DNA of 64,000 nt from Certhia americana (taxonomy: Eukaryota; Chordata; Aves; Passeriformes; Certhiidae). Positions 36,441 through 46,800 of this stretch are shown here, in pieces. How positions within the stretch are numbered: the first letter of the stretch is position 1; each line of letters starts with the position of its first letter. Under the pieces are notes generated by a model. It was not told the origin of the DNA, made no database searches, and saw only the letters and a list, made by a program, of their open reading frames with translations. The position numbers and the translations under genes were made by a program. The stretch is taken from positions 247,221 through 311,220 of the forward strand of contig CM031870.1 in the NCBI GenBank assembly GCA_018697195.1. The letters run 5' to 3'.

Positions 36441-36692
36441 GGCCTGGAGTGCTAGGACAAGGGAATGCCTTCCCACTGCCAGAGGGCAGGGATAGATGGA
36501 ATGTTTGGAAGGAATCCTTCCCTGGGAGGAAGGCACAGGGTGCCAGAGGAGCTGTGGCTGCCCATGGATCCCTGGAAGTGTCCAAGGCCAAGGCTTGGAG
36601 CAGCCTGGGCTAGTGGAAGGTGTTGGGGTTGGGTTTTTATGTCCCTTCCACCCCAAACCATTCCAGGATCCCATGCAATCCTGGGAGAAGCC
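36441..36692 (+). mobile_element. CR1 LINE 3' fragment
   Basis: CCTTCCCACTGCCAGAGGGC through 'gctgtggctgcccatggatc' to 'ccccaaaccattccaggatc' is a forward CR1 3' end. It abuts a reverse copy, giving a tail-out inverted pair. Confidence 0.88.
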
Positions 36693-37604
36693 ACAGCTCA
36701 GGGGCTGACTGAGACTTATTTTCCTTAAAACGCTGAGAAAATCATCACTTTTAGCTGAAACTTTATCAAATGAAGACAAATTTCCCCGTGCTGCACTGAG
36801 AGTTATGTCAGCACCAAGCTGGGAATGGGAAATTAATCCAAGGCTTAACCTTTAGTTCTACTCTTGGACAGGATCTCAGTGCTGAACTATAAATATCGGA
36901 TCTGTGGCTCTGGTGAGTGGAATGGGTTTGTTGTGCTCATCTCCAGACTGATCAATTATTCCAAAGTGTATTTATTGCTGATGAAATGACTGGAGAAGGG
37001 CCTTTTCCTGCAGTTATTATGGGATATTTAGCAAGAAAGCACATAAATCAACTATTCCAAGCATCAATATTAACCCTTTTTTCTTGGGAAGAAAACATTC
37101 CCTGCCTGCCAACCCATAGAACTAAGCACCAACTAATTATTTAGACCCCAGTTATTTTTTAAAATTTTATTTCTTTATGTTTTTGGGGTCACACTCAGCG
37201 CTAAGATCCGGCTTTCATTTGCAATCACCAGAGAAATAAACCAGCATCTTTAAATCATCAGCAAAGAATGATTCAATCCCTTCAAACAGGGTTATAAAAA
37301 CCTCTCTGCACCACAAAATAAATTAATCTCAACACATGACTCACAGGCACCAGCAGGATGGTTCTCCAGAAGGGTGAGGAGCTGGAAACAGCCTTTGATG
37401 AAGTTTGAAGGTTTCAATGTTGGCTTTTTAGCAATTCTTTGTGCTGCTTGATGATGGTGGGAATGCCAGGAGAGTGGGAATATCTTGTGTGATGGTGTCA
37501 AAATGGAACAGGGGGGGTGTTTTTTGGCATTTTACAGCTGTGGAAAGATGTGTCCAGCTGCTGGAAGAGTCATGGTACCAGCAGAGCTGTGTTAGCAGGA
37601 TGTG

Positions 37605-37805
37605 GAATCATGGAATCACAGAATCACTGAGGTTGGAACAAAACTCCAACACCACTGAGCCCAACCATGCCCCCAGCACTGCTGAGGCCACCACGAAGTC
37701 GTGTCCCCAAGTGCCACATCCAGGGATGGGGACTCCAGCACTGCCCTGGGCTGGACAGTCCTTTCCAGGAAGGAATTTTCCCAGTCTTCAACCTGAAGTG
37801 CAGCC
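37605..37805 (-). mobile_element. CR1 LINE 3' fragment, reverse
   Basis: The terminal octamer-like repeat CATGGAATCACAGAATCACT is followed by 'gaggttggaacaaaactcca' and 'gtgtccccaagtgccacatc', diagnostic of a reverse CR1. Confidence 0.88.
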
Positions 37806-37904
37806 TGAGGCTATGGTGCCATGGCAGGGCTGTTCCAAGCTGCTCTCTGGGGTGCTGTGAAGGAAGAACAAGAGGCAGCAGTTGGGAACACCCAGTTTTG
37901 CCAA

Positions 37905-38060
37905 TGGTTGGGATCCCAAAAGTTGGGATCTGGGCTGGGCTGGATCATCCCATGGTGGATGGAGGTCAGGGATGGAGCTGGCCTTCATCCTGTGCTGGAA
38001 GGAACACAGATGATCTCTAAGGTTCCTTCCAGCCCAGGCTATTCTATGATATCCTCACAT
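37905..38060 (+). mobile_element. CR1 LINE 3' fragment
   Basis: The segment ends with TCTCTAAGGTTCCTTCCAGC and 'ccaggctattctatgat', the forward CR1 terminus. Confidence 0.75.
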
Positions 38061-39104
38061 GGGTTTTGTTCCAAATGAACTCCTGGGATCTGAAAATTGA
38101 GGATGGGACCTGACCTGGCACGAGCTGTCAGTGCTGGGGGAAGTTACCTGCACCATGAAGGGACACAGAATCTTCAGTGGTTCCCCTCCCCAGATGCTGA
38201 TTATAACAAATATCACCCCAAAAGCAGAAAATTCCCCAGCTGAGGAGCTGCTGCCTGCCCGGGGAACAGCAGGACCAGAAACAACCCACGCTCCTGGGGG
38301 GAAACCACACTGCTATGGACACACTTTGCAGGAGCAGAGCTTTGGATCAGCTCCTGGGCTGGTGGGAAGTGATGTCACCAAGCAGAGCTGAACTCTGAAA
38401 TGTCCCTCCTCCGTGTCCTGGCAATGAGTAATGTCCCTTTCCATCCCAGCTGCTCAGGTGTGTCCATAATCCTGAGCCGTGGTGTCACTCTCCAGCCAAG
38501 TGACACTCAGGGCAGCACATCACTGCCAGCAGCCTCCAGCTCATTTCATGCTAATTGCTCTCCAAAACTGGGTGATGCAGTTGGGGCACAAAAAAACATT
38601 TTCAACAGTGTCATTAATTCGGGGAACATTTCCTGGAGTAATTGCAGCCAGCAGCCCCAGTCATTCCTAATTATTGCACGCAGCCCCACCCAAATACACT
38701 TCAGGGTTGATTAACAGGACGTGTGTTGTCCCACTCCACGCTCAAGAGGGATAAATGGGGCTCTCTAGGAGAAAGAAAATATTACCTGTTGTACCCAATG
38801 ATCCAAATCCTTCAAATCCTTCATTATCTGCTCCCAAACACTTAACAGACCTATTACTTAATTTATTTGATGGCACAGATGTCGTTAACCGAGGCTGGTG
38901 AACATCATGGGATGTTTTAATGAGCTGTTTGATGAGTTGCTTTGCCCTGATTGTTTATGGCTCAAAGAAAACGAAGAGCAACTTTTGGCTCAGATGACAA
39001 GGAAGTCAGGGAAAAGAAAGAAGATTGGAACCATGGAGGTGCTAAACTGATCTTCCAGGCAGATCCTAGGAATTCAGGAGGAATTTCATCACGAACTGGA
39101 GTGA

Positions 39105-39362
39105 CAGAACAAGGGGGAATGGCTTCCCACTGCCAGAGGGCAGGGTTGGATGGGATGTGGGGAAGGAATTCCTGGCTGGGAGGGTGGGAAGAGGCTGGAT
39201 GGAATTCCCAGAGAAGCTGTGGCTGCCCCTGGGAGGGTCCAGGCTGGGTTGGACAGGCATTAAAACACCCTGGGACAGTGGAGGGTGTCCCTGCCCATGG
39301 CACTGGGTGGGCTTTGAGGTCCTTCCCAACCCAGCCCATTCCAAGATTTCGTGACTCAGTGA
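39105..39362 (+). mobile_element. CR1 LINE 3' fragment
   Basis: ATGGCTTCCCACTGCCAGAG, 'gagaagctgtggctgcccct', 'tgggacagtggagggtgtcc' and a terminal 'ccattccaagatttcgtgac' give a clear forward CR1 3' end. Confidence 0.9.
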
Positions 39363-39604
39363 TCCTCCGCTGCTCACTTAGCAGGGATCCGTGAGCAAAA
39401 GGAGATGGGAGACAGCAAAGTTTGAAAAACTTCCTGCGTGCTCCTCTGTGCTGTCGCCGAACAAGCTTTCATCCTTTTTATTTATTTTTATTTTCCCCTT
39501 TTTCCCCATTTCCAGAGGAACATGGCTGCTATTAAAGCCTTTTTTCCGCGCTCCTGGAGCACCCTCTCCTGTCCAAGCAGCCGCAATTCCCGGCTCTGCG
39601 CCTC

Positions 39605-39690
39605 GGGAACAGAGGGGATTTAAATCCGGGATGAAATTTAAATCCGGGATGAATTGAAATCCAGGATGAATTGAAATCCGGGATGAGCTG
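39605..39690. repeat. ~19-bp tandem repeat
   Basis: Five copies of a GGGATGAATTGAAATCC-like unit are seen. Confidence 0.9.
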
Positions 39691-40239
39691 TGAGGGCAGG
39701 ATCGGGACAAACCTTCCCGAACCTTTTTCCAGCCAGGTGTGAGCCCAGCTCACCTGGGCTGGCTCCGGACAGGTGCGACCTGGCTGTAGGGTGGGACTCG
39801 CTACCTTCAGCAAATAAAGGTTTATTTATATTACCCTGAGCTCCTTCGGATTCCTGCTCTAGTGGATACAAAATCCCAGTGTCTGCAGTGTTTCCAGGAT
39901 TTAATTGTTAACACTTTTATTTCCCCAATCACCCCCGGTTTACCTGAGGAAACGCACAGCTAAGTTATAAAATTAAAAATTAAATCAAGAGGCGGAGCTG
40001 GCGATTTGGTGAATCCATGAAGGGGCTGTTTGCACCCCAGGGGCGGTGTTTGATCTGCGAAAATCCCACATAAATCAGCAGCGACGGGGGTCCCCCGTGT
40101 CCCCACAGCCAGAGGCAGCAGGAAGGGCCCTGGGGTCCCTCACGTCCCCACAGACTGAGGTGCAGAGTCCGATGTCCCCCATGTCCCCAAAGCAGGAAGG
40201 ACCTGGGGGTCCCCAAACGTGCCCGGGACCCCCGAACAC

Positions 40240-40880
40240 CGCCGGGGTCCTCCTCCCCTCAGAGCCACCACCGAGACGGAGCCAGAGCGGCCGAGCCATG
40301 GCCGCTCCGCCCCGCTCATCTCTATGGTCACCGCGCCGCGTCTCTATGGCCGGCCGCTGGAGGACCGCGCGGTGACATCACTGGGGGTGGCGCTGTCACA
40401 ATTCCGGCAGCGCGGCGGCGCTCTGGGCGGAGCTCTATGGTTCGTGAGCGCTGTGTGAGCGTGCCTCTCTATGGTGGGGCGGCGCTCTAGCCCGCGCTCA
40501 GTGGTGCGGGCGGGGCGGCGCGGGGCCGAGGCCGCCATGGCCGCCATGGCCGGCGCGGGGCCGGGCCCGGCGGAGGGGCCGTGTGTGCTGTGCTGCGGGG
40601 AGCTGGATGTGGTGGCTCTGGGTCGCTGCGAACACCCGATCTGTTACCGCTGCTCCGTGAGGATGCGGGCGCTCTGCGGTGTCCGGTACTGCGCCGTGTG
40701 CCGGGAGGAGCTGCGGCAGGTGAGGCCGGGGCTGTGGGAGCCCTCAGGCCGGGCGGGGCGGCTCTCGGGCCCGGGGCGGACGGGGGGAATGTGTTGGCTG
40801 GAACCGGCGGGGATGGACGGCCCCTCTGTGGGGTTATCCTCCCTCTGTGCCGCTCTCGCCGCCGCCGCCTGGGCGAGTGA
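40240..40880 (+). promoter_or_regulatory. CpG island promoter of ZNF598
   Basis: The stretch is dense in CpG and spans the first exon. It contains four CTCTATGG octamers (40320, 40342, 40433, 40467) and a CRE-like GGTGACATCA near 40371. No TATA box is seen, so initiation is probably dispersed. Confidence 0.7.
40537..40719 (+). CDS. ZNF598: ZNF598 exon 1 (RING)
   Basis: This exon encodes residues 1-61, the whole RING finger ending CREELRQ. The donor is GTGAGG, phase 0. A second in-frame ATG at 40546 follows three codons later. Confidence 0.93.
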
Positions 40881-43800
40881 GAAACAAAATGTGATGAAAA
40901 TGGAGTTTGGAGTGAGTGTCTGTGGTGTGGAGTCAGCAGGGCTGGCTCTGGCGGCAAAGAACGGAGCCTTTGCTCCCTGCTTCAGGAGGGATCATGGAAT
41001 GGTCAGTGGATCATGGAATAAAATCCTGGGATGGTTTGGAATGGGAAGGGACCTCAGAACCCATCCAGTGCCACCCCTGCCATGGTAGGGACAACTTCCA
41101 CTGTCCCAGGCTGCTCCAAGCCCCTTCCAGCCTGGCCTGGGACACTGCCAGGGATCCAGGGGCATCTCTGGGAATCAGCTTCTAGATTTATAACGTAGCT
41201 TTTGCTGTAAGAACTGAAATTCGTTGCTGTATTTATGTCTCAGCCTTTCTGGGCTGTGGCTGGTAACTCCAGGCGATGCCGAGCTGGTTCCGCAGTAATT
41301 CCCAGGCTGTGGTGGGAGCTGCAGAGCTCAGAGCCCAGCGGGGTAAGGCTGAGAGGGGTGTGTGGAACAGCAAGTGCTGTGTGTTTAGCTCCTCGCTTTC
41401 CTGGAAAACAAAAAACAAAAAAAAAAGGAAAGAAGAAGCGGTGGTTTCCCTGTCACCCTCAGGGGTTTGAGTCACTTGTCACTTGGAGACTCCAGGTTGC
41501 CGTGTGATCCTCCAGGAGACGGGGAGGAGCCGAGGGCAGGGTTCCTGCCAGGCATTGGCTGTGGAAGGGCTTGTGTTGGTTGAGGATATTTACTCAGCCA
41601 ACAGCTGTGGGAGCAAAACAGCCCCAGCACCGTTTCCTAATCTCGTTCAAACTCCAGAGGCCAAGCTGGGCCAATCCCCATTTCCCTGGCGGGTTGACAA
41701 GATGTCCTGTGGCCCTGCTGACAGCAGGGGACAGTGCCCGGGGGAGGTGACAGCTGAGCCTGGCACAGGGCTGCGGGCGTGGGGAGTTTGTTCCTGGAGG
41801 AACCTGCCTGGAATCCCGCAGCTAACCCCGGCGCTGTTCCCACCCACAGGTGGTGTTCGGGCGGAAGCTCCCGTCCTTCTCCTCCATAGCCCTGCACGAG
41901 CTGCAGCATGAGAAGAAATACGACATTTATTTCACGGATGCAGAGGTTTATGCGCTGTACAGGTGAGCGCTGGCTCCTCCCTGGAATGTCCCCCCCTCCC
42001 GGGGACGTGGCAGGAAGTGGGAGGGAGGCTTGCTGTGCTTTCCTGGGGTGTGAGTCACCTGCTGTGCAGGTGTTTTTTGGCAAGGTGACAGCCTGGAGCA
42101 GGGCACTGAAGGCTCAGCAGCTCCTGAGAGCTGCGGTGGTGCATTCACCAACAAAACGCACGAGCTTTGCTCTTCTCTCTCAATAAAATTTTTGGCTTCT
42201 TTAACAGCGGCCAAACTTGTTGAAAAACCTTCCTGTTCCTTGCGTGGCTGCGGTGGAAATTGATAAAGGCTTAATTACTGTTATAATTGTAATTACTGCT
42301 GTGCTGAATAAGGGCTAACCAAACCCAGGTGTGCCAAATATTGCACCAAGAGTAACATTGTCTTCACACAGAGATCTTAATTCCGACTGGGAGAGAAAAA
42401 AAGGGGAAACAAAAAGAAAAAACAGTGCAGAATGAAAACGTGGCATTAACATTGTGTTCTACAAATATTTTTAATAACAGTCTTAATTGGGAAGGATTGA
42501 GATAATGGAAAGAGGAGTGGAAAAGATGAAGCCATGCAGGCAGTGGGACTTTTTCCTTGGAGAACTGGGCATTATATTCACCCTGATTTGGGCTGAGAAT
42601 GTAACTTTGGTACATTTACAGTTTTGCATGGTTTGATATTTATGGGGATGAGGGATTGGGAGTCTCCCAGTGAAACCAGTGCTCAGCTCAAAATCCCATT
42701 GGTGGGATTTCGGGGTGGGCTTTTTTCCTCCTTTCCTATTACAATTCTTTATCTGTCCCCCCCGTACTCCTCAGTTTCTGACAGTGGGAAATGTGATGGG
42801 ATTGGATGTGAATGTTGCAGGCATCAGCTGAATCTCCAGCAGGGGAAGGGCTTGTTTCAGTTTACTCAGTTTTTGCAGTGACAGCCTGGTTCCTTCTCTG
42901 TGGCTGCTCAGCTCTTCCCCAGCAGTTGGAACCTTGGTGTAATTTGGTTCCATGCCATTCCTGCCACCCAGCAGAATTCATGGCAAAACCAGGTCACAGC
43001 CCTCACAGGGACAGCCATAAAGCTGGAGCCTTCTGCCAGGGATGGAACATTATTTGTGTTTTGCTGAAGGTGTCGGGGTGCTCAGAGGGAATTGGATCAT
43101 GGTTGGGAATCTCTCTCATCCCTCAGGAAGCTGCTGCAGCACGAGTGCTCCTTGTGCCCGGATGCAAAACCCTTCAACACCTTTGCAGATCTGGAACAGC
43201 ACATGAGGAAGCAGCACGAGCTCTTCTGCTGCAAACTCTGTGTTAAGCACTTAAAGGTGAGCTGGGCCTCTGCTTGGATGTGTGGGAAGGAGAAGGATTT
43301 CCCTTCATGACCTCCAGGAGTTCCTGGGAAGATGGGAAGGCAGAACAGCAAGGATTTATTTAAGTTCCCTCTTCCTGCAGTGAGGGACGTTGCTTTATTT
43401 TAAGCCTTTCTCCTTCCACAAACTGATTAATGAAGAGGGCCTGGAGCTCCTCCAGGTTTTAAATTAAACCCCACGGTGCCTGAGTTGGTTTGTGCCAGGT
43501 GAACTGGAGTTTGCTGCCAAAAGGGATGGCATCCAGGAGTGAGCAGGTTGACCTAAATGAACCCTAATAAGTTTGGGAACTGAGCTGAGTCGTTCCTGTG
43601 GTCTGGAATCCCTGGAGCTGATTGAAGGGAAGTGGGAAGGGAGGGCAGAACCTCCTTTGGTTTCTGGTGTCCTACGTAGCCAGCACTGAGAGAACTCATT
43701 TGCCATTTTCTCTCGCAAACGATATTAAAACTGTTCCAACTAGGTCTCTTCCAGCCTAGTAATTCTGTGAATTCTGTGAAAACCAACCTCACCCTTCCTA

Positions 43801-46800
43801 AAACTGTACCAAATAAAAGCAACGAGCGATGCTTGAGCGCATTTCTCACCTCTCCTGACTCCCTCACAAAATCCCAATCTGACCCAACCCCTGCTCTCCA
43901 GATCTTCACCTACGAGAGGAAATGGTATTCCAGGAAGGACCTGGCCCGGCACAGGATCCACGGGGACCCTGATGACACCTCCCACAGGGGCCACCCCCTC
44001 TGCAAATTCTGTGACGAGCGCTACCTGGACAACGACGAGCTGCTGAAACACCTGCGCAGGGATCACTACTTCTGCCACTTCTGTGACTCTGAGGGAGCTC
44101 AGGAGTACTACAGGCAAGCAGATTATTGATAGGAGTCCTTTCTCCAGCTTAAACTTGGAAGTAAAATTCCTTGGGTCTGCTTTGGGTTTAGGGGATGGTA
44201 GCGTTTGAAAAGAAAGGGGAGGAATGGCAGCAGGTTGGTTGCAATTCCTTAATTAAATAGCCAAAATATTCACTTAGAGTCTGGTTCATGCTTTAATATT
44301 TTCTTTATTTAAAGTTAATTTTGCAGCCTGACAGCAACTGTCTGGTGTGTTACCTCTAATGGGGGAGAGGAAGTGTTCTTGAGTTGCACCAGGGGAGATT
44401 TAGGTTGGATATTGGGAAAAATTCCTTCATGGAAAGGGTTGTCAGGCACTGGAAGAGGTTAGCCAGGAAAATGGTCAGCTGGAAAACTTCCCTGGGGATA
44501 AGGACAAACCAACCTCCAGGCTCCAGGGCTTGTCCTCCCTGAGGCCTGTAAGAGTGGCCATGTGCCATCAGGAGAGCACTAGGGAGGGGTCAGCTCTGTT
44601 CAGGTTTGGTTTGACATCTGGGTGGTGTAGCCAGGTCTGTGTTGGCCATAGAGAAATGGTGTCAGCTGGAAAACATCCCTGGGAATGAGGAGAAATGAAC
44701 CACCAGGGCTTGTCTTCACCTCCCCTTGATGCCTTGAGAGGCTCCCTGGAACACAGGATGGACAGTGTTAAAGGAATCAAGTAGGGATTTATTAAAAGGA
44801 TTCACCAAGGGCCTGGCCAAGGCTACACCCAAGATGGACTCCAAGTTAGGAGTTTTCACACTTTTATCAGTTTTGTTCCATTTCCATGTTGGGGTTCATT
44901 GTCCCATTCCAGCTCCAGGTTCTGCAGTCCCACCCTCCCAGGTTTCTCTCCTCAGTTCTCTGCTGGTTGCGTTTTTGGGGCCTGAGGCTGCAGCTTTGGT
45001 GTCCTTGGTTCTGGGGCTGGCCAAGGATTGTTGTGTGTGAGCTGTGAGGAGAGCTCGCTGACACTTTGTGTGGAGTTCAGAGTTATTTATTAATGCAGTG
45101 CAGAGTCTGGAAAATATAAAAGCTAAACCTTGTGTGACAGAGCAGGAAAGCTCAGCTCTGCCTTTTCTCTTCCCAGTGACTACGAATACCTGCGGGAGCA
45201 CTTCAGGGAGAAGCATTTCCTGTGCGAGGAGGGCCGCTGCAGCTCGGAGCAATTCACACACGCCTTCCGCACCGAGATCGACTACAAGGCCCACAAGAGC
45301 GCCTGCCACAGCAAGAGCCGCGCCGAGGCTCGGCAGAACCGTCACATTGACCTGCAGTTCACCTACACCCCCCGGCACCCGCGCAGGACAGACGGTCAGG
45401 GAGGGGCTCCCTGCGGGGAGGGTGGGCACTGCTGGGGCTGCTCCACCCTTGGGAGTGTCCTCAGGTACAGCAGGGGCTGCTCCACCCCTGGGAGTGTCCT
45501 CAGGCACTGCTGGGGCTGCTCCACCCCTGGGAGTGTCCTCAGGCACTGCTGGGGCTGCTCCACCCCTGGGAGTGTCCTCAGGTACCGCTGGGGCTGCTCC
45601 ACCCCTGGGAGTGTCCTCAGGCACTGCTGGGGCTGCTCCACCCCTGGGAGTGTCCATGATTAGGCAGAGGTGGGGCTGATCCATCCCTGGAAGAACCCAG
45701 GGTTAGGCAGAATTGGGGCTGCCCCACCCCTGGCAGTGTCCTCAGACACAGCTGGGGCTGCCCCACCCCTGGAAGAAGCCTGGGTTTGGCAGAGCTGGGG
45801 CTGCTCCATCCCTGGAAGTGCCCACTTGGTTGGACAGGGTTTGGAGCAGCCTGTTCTTGGTGGAAGGTGTCCCTGCTCACTAAGGTCCTTCCCACCCAAA
45901 GTGTTTTGTGGCTCTTGTTCTCTAAGAGTTGTCAAGAACACCTGGTGAATGCTGCCTAGCACAAAGAAATTCTTCCCAGAGAAGGTAGACAAGCTCTGGA
46001 ACCAGCACCAAGAGGTTGCAGAGTTTGAGAAGGCTTCCCCAGCATGGGAGGTTGCAGAGTTTGAATATAACCAGAACTTGCCCAGACAAAGCTCTCTGAT
46101 GTAGTTTCAGAGCCAGCCTTGCTTTGAGTAAACCCTGGAGCACGTGATGTCCAGACATCCCTTCCTGCCTGAATTCTTGTGGGATTTTTTTCCCTTTGTG
46201 TGAGTTTAATGAGGACAGGTAATTTTAGCAGAACTGCTGACTTGGTCATCAGAAAGAAATGAAGATAATTTTATTTGTTCCGGTATATTTTTGCATTTTT
46301 CATGCACGCTGTGATGCCCACATTAGAGAAATAACTGAGTGTGATCATCCCTTCTCCTTGTTTTAGGTGTTGTAGGTGCAGAGGACTACGAGGAGGTTGA
46401 CAGGTTCAACAGGCAAGGGAGGGCAGGCAGGTTGAGCAGCAGAGGGAACCAGCAGAACAGGAGAGGCAGCTGGAGGTACAAGAGGTGAGTAGCACAACCT
46501 TGTGTGGAGTTTTATTCCCAATTAGAATCAGTTTTTACTTGCCAATCCACAATATTTTGGTGGATTAGGAGGAAGTGGTACAAAATTTGGAGGCCTTCGT
46601 GGTGAATCTTCAGCTGAGAGCTTCCAATCCTGGCTCTGTGCTTGGAATTACTTTGTGTGAGGTTTCAGCTCAGGAAGCAAACAGTGTAACCCTCAACTTG
46701 TGGGTTAAATAAACTCCCAAGCCTAAGTTAATTCCAGCAGCAGTTTTTATGCAAACTTCTCTAAATAGGATTTTCTGAAGTAGGTGACAATTCTGTGCAG

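Larger units (their letters stand above)
30620..40240. other. NPW-ZNF598 intergenic; no assured gene
   Basis: No conserved protein is recognised. The stretch contains CR1 copies (listed separately), AT-rich patches at 34800-35400 and 36700-37300, and one unassigned minus-strand open frame of 106 codons at 32566-32886 that I cannot support as a gene. Confidence 0.6.

Noticed and set aside
44896..45684. 262-codon minus-strand frame in ZNF598 introns 4-5
   Set aside because: Repeats of PRGGAAPAVPEDT come from the 39-bp minisatellite, and the rest is antisense to exon 5.
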